Source: Allodiplogaster sudhausi (Eukaryota; Nematoda; Chromadorea; Rhabditida; Diplogasteridae). From it: a DNA stretch of 64,000 nt. The notes under the pieces were generated by a model. That model worked only from the letters and a program-made list of their open reading frames with translations, had not been told where the DNA came from and ran no database searches. Positions 20,989-55,529 of the stretch are shown here, piece by piece (the stretch's first letter is position 1; every line of letters starts with the position of its first letter). The stretch lies in assembly GCA_945643635.1 (NCBI GenBank), contig CALZFC010000298.1, positions 552,001 through 616,000 of the forward strand, in the 5' to 3' direction. The translations under genes were made by a program, and so were the position numbers.

Positions 20989-22338
20989 GAGGTAAAGGTA
21001 CAAAGCCAGAAGCTGTGGCCTGAGCCGTAGCGAGGCGGCAGCTGCGGCAGACTTGCCCGTGCCAGCCATGCCGTGCAGAACGACGATGAATGCATCTCAA
21101 ATAACAAGCACTCAGGGACGTTCATTTTATATTAATTAAAATAGGAAAAAAGATTAAACTATACGATTAGAAGTTTTTGAAATGCCTGGCCACTGAACTG
21201 ACCACAAAAGGAGTTCCGGGTGAGAGTGGAGGATATATTGTGGATGAGTTCTCCTCGCTCAATGTATGAACGGGGGATGGCAGGAACTCCGCCCGCCGAC
21301 AACGCTTGAGACACCTTCAAATCTCTCTTACAATTACAATTTTCATTCAAAATATTAGACATTAACAAATTTAGAGAAGAAAAAAATTCTAATATGTTTG
21401 CAATATCTGCTCTCTTTTCTCTCTCTCCACCTGATTCCTTGCCCCTAGCTCTCTCTCCTGCTCTCTTTCTCTCTATCTCTACCTGATTCCTCGTCAGCTG
21501 GTCAATCTGTCCATTCTCACTGCCTCGGCCGTCCTCTCCTGCCTCAATTGCTCTCTCTCTCTCAGCAATCCACTCCGCAATGTGGTGTTGGCCAGCCGAC
21601 TGAAAAGCAAAAAAGGATCCACTTTTTTTAATTAGAAGGGTGTTGAGAGTTGTTTAAGTAAAGCAAGTCCGGCGAATGAGACAAGAGTAGCGCTAGAGAA
21701 ATATTTTTCTAATGCTCCTTTAGAACCTGGGCCCCGTTCTGGGCCCGAAAGGCGTGTGAAATAGGAGAGCATCTCTCAAATCTACCGTAGCCAATTCTCT
21801 ACCCGTGAGATTTAACTGGACTGTTCCTCCGAAATAAATGGAGAGATTCTTCATTTTATTCAGAAATGCAATCCTTCTAGATTTAAGTATGTCGACAGTA
21901 AGAATCAGTTCTTAAAAAAAACGATATGTTAATTTTCCCGCGTCAACCACCTGCAGCATGGAATTTCGTGAATAACCTCAAAATGGTGACGAAGCGGAGC
22001 CAGTTCGCGAGCGGATCGACGATAAGCTCTGTTGAACTCACGTATTTGCTCATTTCGTGTTCTCTGTAAAGTAATCAAAGATAAATGCAACCTTAGTCGA
22101 CGACTGTGAAAATCATACTGTAAGAGAACGGTTAGACACAAACTTCCGTAAGCATTCGTTCTAATTGAAGGAGGATGCACGAGCAAGAATACAAACCTTC
22201 TCAAAAATGGAGAGCACTTCGTGAGATTTTTCACTTCGTAAGAAGGTCCATCTTGTTTGCCATCTCCATCGGTTCCAGCTCGTTGTGGAACTTGATCAGC
22301 ATCCCGTGTAATGCACGGCATTCCGGTTCAGTCAGCAT
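15586..22338 (-). CDS. ced-4: CED-4 / Apaf-1 type apoptosis activator (CARD + NB-ARC)
   Basis: CED-4 binds the caspase CED-3 through its CARD and forms the apoptosome; CED-9 at mitochondria holds it in check. Thirteen exons close in frame: 22235-22338, 21977-22103, 21483-21599, 21203-21314, 21002-21095, 20711-20858, 20493-20585, 20244-20339, 16954-17075, 16371-16548, 16267-16323, 15948-16163, 15586-15762, giving about 546 residues; C. elegans CED-4 has 549. Start [10 protein letters not shown] and [12 protein letters not shown] match the CED-4 CARD. NB-ARC: P-loop [23 protein letters not shown], Walker [13 protein letters not shown], sensor CRVLVTSRN. The winged-helix part contains [11 protein letters not shown] and [14 protein letters not shown]. 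There are no WD40 repeats. The intron 16324-16370 is only 47 nt, the intron after 15948 uses a GC donor, and intron 17076-20243 is 3.2 kb. CCTAG stands two bases before the ATG, which suggests a trans-spliced or spliced leader. Confidence 0.95.
16585..16952. repeat. CT microsatellite in ced-4 intron (purine-rich on coding strand)
   Basis: Imperfect (CT)n between exons 16954-17075 and 16371-16548. It is an exception to the window's rule, since the ced-4 transcript would be GA-rich here. It starts right after the donor of the upstream exon. Confidence 0.85.
17076..18737. other. Unclassified repeat-like DNA in the 3.2-kb ced-4 intron
   Basis: No gene is recognised. There is a GC palindrome GGCGCCGGCG/CGCCGGCGCC at 17280-17303 with a 4-base centre, in otherwise moderate-GC DNA. 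At 18086-18098 stands a perfect RNA polymerase III B box (GGTTCGAACCC) inside AGGTCGCAGG, the same context as the tRNA-Thr-like relic at 1158-1222; no full cloverleaf can be drawn. This suggests tRNA-derived or other mobile DNA in the intron. Confidence 0.5.
18738..19751 (+). pseudogene. Possible nested plus-strand gene or element with internal duplication
   Basis: Two segments encode nearly the same peptide, [12 protein letters not shown] followed by a DEDPF/GEDPF block (18742-18807 and 19194-19259). A roughly 60-bp sequence around TTTGGCGTATTC and AATGAAATTAAAGCAT is also doubled (18898-18958, 18992-19050). One reading frame runs 19035-19289 (84 codons, acidic and Ser-rich, KKRR and LKRP basic motifs). 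Further open frames follow to about 19700, and AATAAA stands at 19746-19751. It lies antisense inside a ced-4 intron. I do not recognise the product; it may be a nested gene, a retrocopy or an element remnant. Confidence 0.35.
19780..20243. other. Intron end with short direct repeat and GC hairpin cluster
   Basis: A 20-bp sequence ACACACCAAGCAGGATA-like is doubled at about 19803-19825 and 19826-19848. Otherwise only the hairpin cluster at 20053-20125 stands out. Confidence 0.5.
20053..20125. repeat. Three adjacent perfect GC hairpins
   Basis: Hairpin 1 (20053-20086) has a 15-bp stem with one U-G pair and a GATA loop. Hairpin 2 (20090-20104) has a 6-bp stem CGGGCC/GGCCCG with a GAA loop. Hairpin 3 (20105-20125) has a 9-bp stem TAGCGTGCC/GGCACGCTA with a GAA loop. 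They follow each other with 0-3 bases between. Function unknown; they could be the terminal structure of a mobile element or a structured RNA. Confidence 0.9.
20859..20988. repeat. GA microsatellites upstream of the ced-4 exon at 20858
   Basis: Two GA runs (20861-20884 and 20958-20986). On the coding strand they are CT tracts that end in CTCTCCAG, the 3' splice site of exon 20711-20858. Confidence 0.9.
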
Positions 22339-22340
22339 TT

Positions 22341-22426
22341 CTAGGTGGGAAAGAGAGAGGGAGAGAGAGGGAGAGGGGGACAGAGCGAGAGAGAGAGAGA
22401 GACGGAGGGAAAGAGAGGGAGAGGGG

Positions 22427-22480
<54 letters not shown>

Positions 22481-22569
22481 AGAGTGAGAGAGAGAGACGG
22501 AGGGACAGAGAGGGAGAGGGGGACAGAGAGAGAGAGAGAGAGAGACGGAGGGAAAGAGAGGGAGAGGGG

Positions 22570-22620
<51 letters not shown>

Positions 22621-22661
22621 GGAGGGAGAGAGAGGGAGAGAGGGACAGAGAGAGAGAGAGA

Positions 22662-22700
<39 letters not shown>

Positions 22701-22722
22701 GGAGGGAAAGAGAGGGAGGGGG

Positions 22723-22759
<37 letters not shown>

Positions 22760-22788
22760 GGAGGGAGAGGGAGACGGAGGGAGAGGGG

Positions 22789-22841
<53 letters not shown>

Positions 22842-22858
22842 GGAGAGAGAGAGAGAGG

Positions 22859-22903
<45 letters not shown>

Positions 22904-22910
22904 TCAAATA
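22341..22910. repeat. 570-bp GA array directly 5' of the ced-4 start codon
   Basis: Units of GAGAGAGACGGAGGGAAAGAG alternate with pure (GA)n. On the coding strand the array is pyrimidine-rich and leads into CCCACCTAG two bases before the ATG at 22338. The long Ser-Leu and Arg-Glu reading frames across it are translations of the repeat. Confidence 0.95.
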
Positions 22911-23591
22911 ACACATCCGAAACAGCTAATAGTGTTGCATTATGTCTTTCCACGTACTGCCGAGACACGCACCAGGCACTTTCTGGAAGGTTGAACCAGG
23001 TACTGTTTGGGAAGGTCGAACCCTGCCAAACCCGTACGATTCATCGAATAAATAATTCCTTTATGTTATAGATTGAGTTGGGATAACAACTAAATGTCTA
23101 ACATAACAATTCAGTTTCTTACTAATGTATAGACAGATGAAATATTTACAGTCGAGAACAAGTAAGATGTGACATTGAAATGATATGCTGTAATAAGTAA
23201 TACTCTGTCGTGCCAAAAATCGAACAACTGAAGAATACGAAGGGACAGTACAGGTAAATGATAAAACATCCTGGCCGATGAAGTTAAAGCTGCAAGCCAA
23301 CCCGTTGATGCTAGTATTTTTGACACACAAAAAATCCGAGAATCAATGCCAACGTTAAGCGTGGAAGGAAGGGAGTGGGAGAGAATAAAGGAGCGAGCGA
23401 TAGACTGGACCAACTTTATCACGTTTAGCACCAAAAATGATATAGCGGCAATGGACAAAGATTTTTTTAGATCAATAATTATCACTTATGGTTAGAAGAG
23501 ACCTCCAAAGCTCGTGCTGGCGCAATTGAAAAGAACGTTTGAAAAGATAAAAAGGAAGATTTATTACTATTGCTCAGAAATGATTATTGTA
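22911..23591. other. Intergenic DNA between ced-4 and the remodeller gene
   Basis: About 680 bp of single-copy-looking AT-rich DNA. A 29-bp direct repeat (CAGGCACTTTCTGGAAGGTT and CAGGTACTGTTTGGGAAGGT types) lies at 22972-23030. It must hold part of the ced-4 promoter and the 3' end of the remodeller gene. No RNA gene seen. Confidence 0.5.
23560..23565 (-). terminator. Poly(A) signal AATAAA after the long remodeller isoform
   Basis: TTTATT on the plus strand, 27 nt past the stop codon at 23592 on the minus strand. The distance is short but usable. Confidence 0.45.
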
Positions 23592-46463
<22,872 letters not shown>

Positions 46464-47803
46464 TCTCGATGCTGCGGCGGAAATCCTCACAACAAACAGT
46501 CAAGCAAGCTCTCTGAGCTTCAGCAGTCGTGGCAAGACGGGCACATCCTATTACTGCCTAGGCTCGAGTGCAACAATAAAATAGAAGATTAACCGGGATA
46601 ATTATTATAGTTGGAAAGAAATGATTTATAATGCGAGCATTCAACAAAGAAAATAAATAAGCACATATGTTGTCAGCAACTCTTATAAACACCAAGAAAA
46701 TATAACGCAAACACAAATTTCGCGAGCAAACAAGTCTTTCTCGGATAGTGAATAAAATCTTAGTTGTTGCTGAACCAAACGTTGCGCTTAATCGTCATAG
46801 CGTCCAAGAGGGTGAATATAAACGATGAATGACCGCTCTTACATAGCGTAATGGAAAATGACTGTTTGAAATACTTCAGTGTCGCCAAAAATGCTGAATG
46901 TGGTATCTGAAGACCTGCCTCAGGCTGCTTCATCGTCATAATACACTTTCATTCTAAATAACCACCAGTTACCACTTAAATATTAAATTTTAATTATCTT
47001 AAGCATTTCGTGCGTACGCATCGCAACCGCGACGCGTTTGAGTACTCCGACTGGAAGAGATTTAAAGCGCGCGTGGTTTAAATTTTATAGTTAAACCACT
47101 GAACCATCTCTTACCTTCTTTCACTCATTTTAATTTGAGTTCATTGTGACCTGTCCACTTATTAACACCTAAATGTGGCCTTCGTTTACACGTTTCCTCC
47201 ACTTGTTGTGCCTGTCCTGTCTTATAATGAATGTAAAGTGATTTCCAGATGTCACTAAAGAAGTGTTGTTAGTTCACTTCCCTTGTAATTCATCACATTC
47301 CTCCTTGGCTGGATATTATAAAATTTAGCAATAACTTCATTTACATATCGTTCACTATTTATTATTTGACATATCGAAAATAATATCCACGGTAAGATAC
47401 ATCAGCAAAATCCTTTGTACCTGAAAATAAATATATTTGTTAACACTATTCCTATGAAAGCTATAACTTATTTGTTAATAATATCCCTATGAAAGCTATT
47501 ACTATTAGCGGTCTACAAAAAGCAAGAAAAGACCGAAAGAGAGTGCACGCACGAACCCAAAGAACGACGACTATGTCACAATCACAGATCCACCACAGCA
47601 ACGAGAGATAGATAGCAACAATGGGTAAAACCGAAGTTCATCATATTTCAACTGACCTATAATAGGTGAGAAATTCTGATATATCCTAGTACTGGTACAA
47701 AATGCACCTACAAAACAACAGTTAGGAAAACAGTATACTTTTACAATACAGTGTAATCAGTCAAGGTATGCTCGCCGTTTTAAACAATAAAACGGCGAGT
47801 ATA
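46464..47803. other. Intergenic DNA between remodeller start and SLC35B1 stop
   Basis: About 1.3 kb with no recognised gene. It should hold the remodeller promoter and the 3' UTR of SLC35B1. A CGCAG acceptor-like site stands 8 bases before the remodeller ATG. There is a small hairpin TGGTTTAA/TTAAACCA at 47074-47098 and a 38-bp direct repeat with CCTATGAAAGCTAT at 47444-47508. Confidence 0.5.
47771..47799. repeat. Hairpin right after the SLC35B1 stop codon
   Basis: Perfect 12-bp stem CTCGCCGTTTTA / TAAAACGGCGAG with a 5-base loop, four bases past the stop codon at 47804 in the 3' UTR. It may act in mRNA 3'-end formation or stability; no sequence match to the histone stem-loop. Confidence 0.9.
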
Positions 47804-50333
47804 TTACTTCTTATGTTGTTCAGTCTTCTTTCTCGACAGTTTGCTATCAATGGCGTCCATGATCAATCCGGTAAAGACCAGTGCAGTTCCAAGGACCTGC
47901 AAGCAGACTTCAAAATAGAATTGATTCAATAAACAAAGATAATTTACCGTTTTGCTACATGTCAAATATGGCATGCTTTATACTCTTCTTCACATCGCAC
48001 ATACCTGTCGCTGGCTCAGCGGATGATTCATAAAGATGACCGAGATGATGATGGTGAAGAGCTTGCGTGCAGTTGTGATGATCGAGCAGGTAAGCGGAGA
48101 GAACTCGCTGATCGTTTTGAAGATGAAGTACTGTAATCAGGGATACTGTAATTCCCAATTGATATGTCGTGCACAAGGATGGGCGGCCAGCTAGGGCCCG
48201 AGCCAAATAAAAATTTGCGAGCCGGCCCCGAGTCAAATTTCTAGTCTTTCAAACCAAATGTAACTGCGGAATCCAAAAATAAGCTGGAATATATGGCGGT
48301 GCGTATTTTTTTAAACCGTGTTTTTTTTTCGCTTTTTGACCTGTTTTGATCGATTTGTGCTATAACTGCAAAAATGTACACCTATGTTATTTAACTGTGC
48401 CCAACCAAAAAAAATTTCGGTATAAACTTCGGCCCGGACCGAAGTTTATAAATTTTTGGAGTATGGATCCGTTTTTTGTCCATGCTTGCTCGTGCATATA
48501 CTTTCCTATGTAATTGAATATGCAGAAAGTGAAGTTCCGGAATGAATACTTACTATTAGTCAAATACATTGGATCATCCCGCTAATTAAGAGCTAAAAAG
48601 TACTATATTAATAATGGATGAGAAAAAGAAATATCTTTGACCTGCCCTCCACAGCTGGCAACCGACATGAGAATGAGATCTCGAAGCACGCTCGGATGAC
48701 GCTGAACAAAGGCAACGAAAGCGAGGAGCTCGCCCGTTGCCACCAGACTGCAAGTGACAGAAGAAAATTAGAGAGAAAGAGATAAAGAGAGAAATTGAAT
48801 GGAAGATAATGTTAGAAAGAGTATTACATTGTTCGCTTAATTCTTTGAAAATATGATAAAAGACTATCGAAGCGATGAAACGGAAAAAATGAGATAAAAA
48901 GAAAATGATATAGATTAACTGACGACACAAGGAGATAAGCCGACGAGAAGAGATTCATGAATAGCATCATGCTAAGTGCACTTCTCTTGAAGCTACGATT
49001 GATGCGGTCTTGGATGGCAGTTGTTGTGCCATCGCAGGCGAGGGAAAGCAACTGAATGAGACAGAGAGAGGGCTAGAGTTTGAGAGCGAGAGAGCTACAG
49101 GGTGAGAGAGAGTCAGCTAGAGGGTGAGAGGCAGATCACAGAATCACGCAGGAAAAGGAGAGTAGGATGCGAGAGAAAAGAAAGAAGCATAGTAACAAAA
49201 CTTACAAGCAGAAGCTCGCCAATCCCGAACTGGCTCTCAACGCTGCCGCCCTTCTTGTCTTTGTACAGGAACATTGCAACTCCCACCACGATCATCAGGA
49301 CGAACGCGTACTTTCGGATACTGTAGATTTTATGGGCGAAGAGCACACCGAACAACATCACGGGAATCGGCTTACAGGACTTGGCTAATACCTGCAATTG
49401 AGAACATCAAGAGAGAAATTTCGTAAGGGCTTTTTTAATGCGACCAATCCAATAATATAAAAGATCACGGAGATTAAAAACTAAGATGTTTCAGTCAATC
49501 AGCGTACCTGAGTAGGGTACGGCAAGTGTTGGAGTGCCTGATTGCTGGACAGCATCGCTAACAAGTAACTGCCAGCACAGACTCCGTACATCTTCAGAGG
49601 GACGGTATCCTAAAAGACGGACATGACGTGACACTGGCAAGCATCTTTGTTAGTATGCAGACAGTGATGTCACTGCAAATACTATGACACATAGTAGTCT
49701 TATGATCAGACAAACAATAACATCATCAAAAGAAGCAGACTGTTATCGTGATAAAGAATACAGGATCAAACAATTCGTGAAGATACCTTGTCCTTCCTAG
49801 GACGAAGCATGTAAGCAAAGACGGTATTAATCGCGCACATAAAGAAGACCAATGCCTGTGTGTAGGTAAACTTCTCGCCGCCTTCGTACTTACCTTGAAC
49901 GCTGAAAGAGAAGCACATGTCACGATGTAATTGTAAATATATATTTCTTTATTTAAACAGCAAGGAAAGCTCAAAGCAACAAAGAAAGAGGAACTGACAT
50001 GATCTCTTGCTGAATGCCAAAGTAGAAGTAAAACAAAAGGATTCCGCCAGCGCAGATGAAGAAGTGCATTGCTTCAACGGCAAAAGAGCGACCTGAACCA
50101 GCATCATCATTATTCGCTTTTTTCAAATAACACAATGTTACAACGTTTATTTGGGTCCACTAATAAGGAAAGCAACAATTGAATAAAGAATATCCAGAAT
50201 TTAGAAACCATACATTTTCCAAAATCATGCAAAATATTTAATAAAAACAACCTGCTGCATTATGGTTGTCGTTTAAGGCGAGCAGTGGCTGCTTGTCCTT
50301 CGCTGTGACGTCTCCGTCCTCTTTTCGACCCAT
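47804..50333 (-). CDS. SLC35B1: SLC35B1-type ER nucleotide / nucleotide-sugar transporter
   Basis: SLC35B1 (hut-1 in C. elegans) is a ten-helix ER membrane carrier, first described for UDP-galactose and later for ATP/ADP exchange. Exons: 50252-50333 ([18 protein letters not shown]), 49999-50092 ([10 protein letters not shown]), 49787-49901 ([19 protein letters not shown]), 49508-49609 ([14 protein letters not shown]), 49206-49391 ([17 protein letters not shown]), about 48920-49051 ([14 protein letters not shown]), about 48642-48747 ([12 protein letters not shown]), a small exon near 48595-48561, 48005-48130 ([20 protein letters not shown]) and 47804-47896 ([20 protein letters not shown]). Landmarks [16 protein letters not shown] and SIITTTRKFFT of the family are present almost unchanged. 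The lysine-rich C-terminus KKTEQHKK fits ER retention. The ATG follows CTCTTCAG directly, as in a trans-spliced gene. Edges of exons six to eight are uncertain. Confidence 0.92.
48180..48450. repeat. GGCCCG-type repeat and a 12-bp hairpin in an SLC35B1 intron
   Basis: 48180-48240 holds GGGCCCGAGCC and GGCCCCGAG blocks like those at 1861-2053. At 48421-48450 TATAAACTTCGG pairs with CCGAAGTTTATA over a 6-base loop. Confidence 0.65.
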
Positions 50334-50383
50334 CTGAAGAGAGAGAGATAGAGAGGAGAGATAGAAATAGAAATAGAAATAGA

Positions 50384-50435
<52 letters not shown>

Positions 50436-50913
50436 TTCACAACAAACAGACTAAGACTAGCAACAAACGAAACCGGGCATCGGACATCGTCTGAATCGGA
50501 GGCTATTCCCACCTCTTCTAATCGCACACCGTTCATTAGACGCCAGTTCTTGAGAGAAACAAGAAGAAAATGAAAGAAAGAAATCAACACGAAGGAGCGT
50601 GTATGTTTATCCTTCTCGAGCGACAGAATGTCAGCGCTCTCCACAACATTTTGACGTGTACTAAAAAGTTGGCTTCTTGCCAGAATAGTTTGAAGTTCGT
50701 GATGGTAAAAAACGAAACTCTATGTGCAGCGCGTCAAGACTTGTAGCGCATTGCGGATGAACATGCTTGATCAATTCAAGAATTTTTAAAAGAATGTTAT
50801 TTATTTCGCTTTCGTCGTGGTTTGTGAATGATTTGCTATACTATGCTCTTTTGTAGTCGCTCCTAAGACTCGTGTGGGCACCAGGGCGCACCAGGCGCCC
50901 AAGGAGCCTGGCA
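50334..50913. promoter_or_regulatory. Shared 5' region of SLC35B1 (-) and MED1 (+)
   Basis: The two start codons are 580 bp apart on opposite strands, so this interval must hold both promoters. Next to SLC35B1 is a GA tract (50336-50430). A minus-strand stretch at 50640-50430 is open (KNWRLMNGVRLEEVGIAS) and might be a 5' exon of SLC35B1; I cannot place it in the family. Confidence 0.5.
50336..50430. repeat. GA microsatellite just 5' of the SLC35B1 ATG
   Basis: GAAATAGAAATA and (GA)n. On the coding strand it is a long CT tract ending CTCTTCAG|ATGG, a 3' splice site fused to the start codon. Confidence 0.92.
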
Positions 50914-53900
50914 ATGGCTTTGCCTCGCTTCGCGGCCGACGAAGAGGTTACTGGTTCTTTTCATTTCGGAACAGTTCTTATACAATAAAATTTGAACTGT
51001 TTGAGAGATTCGAGCCGTTGAGTACTTACTTGACAAATTGAAGGTTGGCATCGAGCGTATCGACGCTGACATTCTGATGGAGAACGTGCGGCAGTCCACG
51101 GCCAAGTTCACCTTCGAGCCATACTATGCTGCGGCGCGCAAAAATCTCATGGTTAGTTTATTCATTCATTGTTTTTTTCATTTATTATATCGTTTGTTCC
51201 CATTTTCTTACTTTCAACATGAATATATTTGAAGTTTGGTTTTAAGGATAAGCGCATGACTTTCGACAACGAAACACGAATCGATGTGATGCAGGCTCTC
51301 TCCATTATGCGGAGGCGATTACCAAGTGCGTTTTTGTTCCCAAACATTATATTGCTTGGAAAGATTATTAGCCACGATATTAGATTGCTCCGCTCTTCAA
51401 TATAATATTTTACAAGGAATGCCATGATACCGTGAGATCTTGATGATAACCGTTCTTCTTGTTCTACTTATCGTTTTTATTAGACTAGTTGGTTTTGAGT
51501 TTCGAAGACAGCGTCACTCGAGCAGAAGCTGGCGAGCCTTGCCAGCAATCTCGAATGTTCACTACGCAAGGAGCACGGCGGTGTTACCATACAGAATACC
51601 GACATTCATATCGAAATTGTGTGCTCCAATGAGCAGGTAAACTTATGTTAAAAATATGATGCTTAATATTTCTATTAAAATAACTGACAGTGAGTTATAC
51701 TCCATTTTGTAGGTAATCACCGTGAATATTGGCTACTTCGGCCGTGCACTGGGACCTTCCTCGGAGCTTGCTGCTATGCTTCAGGTTCTGCTATGGTCTT
51801 TTTACTTTGTAAGATTCAATGATAGTATCTGATTTAAAAGTTCTGTTCTCAGGCGGACGACTGGTCATCGTTTCGTAAGCACGTGCAGATCATGGCGAGA
51901 GTTGTCCCTGCCTCGGCCAATCGGTTCCTTTCTTTACATTCTATTTACTTCCTTCTATTAATTTGATTGCTTTTGAGTTAAGGAAAATATTTTGTGTGAA
52001 TTATCCTTTAATTGGTTACATTTTTACATAATTTTTTTTAGCGAATTGAAAGAGCGATTGGTCGCGGCACTCGAGGGGATAGAGAGAATGAGCGGAGGAT
52101 CAGCTGGCACTATGGCAAAGTTGACCGATGTTAGAATTCCTCCTCATTACTTAATTATAATTTTTTTTTTATAAACTAAAGACTCAGAAAAAATACAAGT
52201 TAGCATGAGATGTCTAACTGAAATCGTCAATAGTTAAAATATCCGGTTATTCACAGCGCTATTCCATGCATCTTGAAATATTGAGATAAACACGTCCGAG
52301 CTGGGCTTCGTCTTGCCACGAAATGCAGTTCGGCCTGCTCGTCTCTATTTTTCTGTCGAGCCAAGCTACATCTTTCAAGTGCAACCGAGGCCAGCCCTCA
52401 ATCCAGAATTGGGTTTGCAAAGTTGATCCTCCTTTTATGCACCACTTCAACATGTATTCATGACAAAGTAATCTCGAACAGTTATAATTATTTTCGATAG
52501 AGAAGCATCACTAGAAATGGTGAATACCTTGCCAAAACACAGCGTTCACTGCACTCACGTCTCCTATGTGCTGAAATTGCAGATATCGAAGTTCCTTATG
52601 CCGAATTAACGCTTGAGGAAGCGGCGAAAGAGACAGAACTTCACTTACCGAACGGAGAGTACGCGTTTCAATTGATGTTGTTCTACACTAAATTAGATGG
52701 CACAATCTAGAGAGTACTGTTATTGGATTGTCTTATGGAATGATCGTCATGTGCAGTGCCTTCTCCTTGCCGTGTGCCCTTCTCCTCCGCTTCTCGACCC
52801 CCTGGCTTCTCTCTGCTGCTACCTTGGATTCTCTTCGAAGAGTCGACGCGAGGCCCCTTGTCATTCGGCAACGAGTCAATCTCTTCCGCTACTTGGCCGG
52901 ATTTACGCAAAAGGTTAGAAAACGGCCAAAAGTCTGCAAAGGTGCGAACATTCTTCATACCGTCTACTTTTCTGAATTATTACCATTAGCAGTGTTACTG
53001 CAGTTGTGATAAATGATTTTGGAAAGAAAGATTATTTATTATACTATTATGCGTGATTATTAATAATAAAATGAAATAATATGAGGACTCAATCGTCGAG
53101 TTGTCGGGGGTGTTGGGCGGCCGAGAAGAAGTATTCGAGATAGAGCAGAGGCAACTCGGAGGAGAGCAAGACGCCATTGTGAATGAACTCGTAGTGGAAG
53201 ACACCAAGCACATGGCCAAGGTTCGCTTCCTGTAGTCACTTGTGTTTCTTAAGCTTTCTCCTATTTCCATTCGTCTTCCCCTTTTTTTATCTCTCTGTTA
53301 AGGTGATCTCTCTGCTCCGCTCCCAATGTGTCTTTAACTCTGCCTGGGAATCTCTGGTGGCTCTCAAGCCGTCGTCTGCTGAATCCGACAAGAGAAGGAG
53401 TGCTCCGCCCTCCGTAACATTCAAGCTGTCTCCGACTCCTCCCCGTTGCTACTCAGCTGTGTTCAGGACAGAGGAACACGGCATTCTCGTTGGTATGTCT
53501 GCAAGTTATGACTTCAAATATGCTCGTTCGAAAGATTTCAAATATACCTTGAAATGGTTCATGAACGGAGTTTTTTTTAATCTTCCGAAGAAATTTTCCC
53601 CCGAAATTTTAGGAGTAATGTTATAATAGCTACTATTCCTTATATGCATTCGATCACTTCTGTTCAGCGCGAATAGAGAATGAAGAAGACACGTGGATCG
53701 CACGTATCCTGACGCTGGAGGAGGAGTCGCTGTCACCAGAGACTGATGCCGTTGCCACCAAGGCTTTCGATAGGTTTACATCTCTCTCTCTCTCCCTCTT
53801 TCTCTCTCTCTCGTCCTTTCTTTGCTTTCCCCCTTTTCTGTCTGTTCACCTTCGTTAACTTCTAATCTACTTTCATCCTTAGATCTGAAACTTTGTTTAG

Positions 53901-55485
53901 TTTCTTCGACGTTGTGTCCGTTCTTCATTATAAAAACCTTTTTTGCATTATGCAAGTGATTAGTTTGAAGTTTTTTTCTTGAATGAAGAGTTTGCTTGCA
54001 GATCGTGGTCACTGGCCATTGCTCTCGGGAAAACTCTGGATTATCTCGGAATCGCAGGAGAGCCGAGAGAGAGAAAGCAATCGGCCGCTGTGAAGGATGA
54101 GGCCATGGATGTGGAAATCGCGGCCAAGGAGCTCAAAGCAACCCGGATATCGAGTGCTTGGTAATTAACTCCCACGCAGTATCGTAATCTAATCTACAAT
54201 ACACTTCAATTTTTGACTACTTGAGAGTGGGAAACGTCTATTTGAAACGTTGTGATCTCGTGTTACTCTGGACCCTTTTAGAGTTATTTCGTTTGTACTT
54301 GCCCGGAATAAACCGTTCTCGCTAATAAGCTCGACTGTTTTTCGCACCATACAAAAAGGCTGAGAATACCTTTGATTTGACTGGAAGCGAGGGACTGAGA
54401 GTTTTTCAGCGAGAACGGTCATTTCCGATAAGTAGTGCATTCAGCCAAATCTTTTGTAGTATTCTCCGATTTGAGATTAAGCGGAGAAAGGCGAAAGTTC
54501 CTGACCGCTATTAGTTGATCACGCATACCGATAACTAGAATAGTTTACTTAATTTGGTTCTACATTGCCTACATTATTTCCCTGTAAACTCCAATTTGGT
54601 CACAACGACTAGAAGGCAAAGTCATGTATGTTTATGGATATTTACACGATTACCGTATAACACTGATCTTATCGAAGAATTAGGATTTTTTTTCAATTTT
54701 GAAGGCGCATTAATCGACCGCGGCGACCACGCACTCCCGAGCACGTGCTGGAAGTTGATGAGAACATTGCAGCGCCTTGTGGACTGCTTGATCTCATGCT
54801 AGAGGCTAGCTCTCTCTCTCTCACTCTCTCTCTCTCTCTCTCTCTCTGTCTTTCTTGCTCTCTCTCTCTCACTCTCTCTGTCTTTCTAGCTCTCTCACTC
54901 TCTATCTATCTGTCTGTCTCTCCCTCTCTGTCTTTCTAGCTCTCTCTCTCTCTCACTCTCTCTCTCTCTCTGTCTTTCTAGCTCTCTCTCTCTCACTCTC
55001 TCTGTCTTTCTAGCTCTCTCACTCTCTATCTATCTGTCTGTCTCTCCCTCTCTGTCTTTCTAGCTCTCTCTCTCACACTCTCTCTCTCTCTCTCTGTCTT
55101 TCTAACTCTCTCTCTCACTCTCTCTGTCTTTCTAGCTCTTTCACTCTCTATCTATCTGTCTGTCTCTCCCTCTGTCTTTCTAGCTCTCTCTCTCTCACTC
55201 TCTCTCTCTCTGTCTTTCTAGCTCTCTCTCTCTCTCTCTCACTCTCTCTCTGTCTTTCTAGCTCTCTCACTCTCTATCTATCTGTCTGTCTCTCCCTCTC
55301 TGTCTTTCTAGCTCTCTCTCTCTCACTCTCTCTCTCTGTCTTTCTAGCTCTCTCTCTCTCTCACTCTCTCTCTCTCTCTCTCTCACTCTCTCTGTCTTTC
55401 TAGCTCTCTCACTCTCTCACTCTCTCTGTCTTTCTAGCTCTCTCACTCTCTATCTATCTGTCTGTCTCTCCCTCTCTGTCTTTCT

Positions 55486-55529
<44 letters not shown>

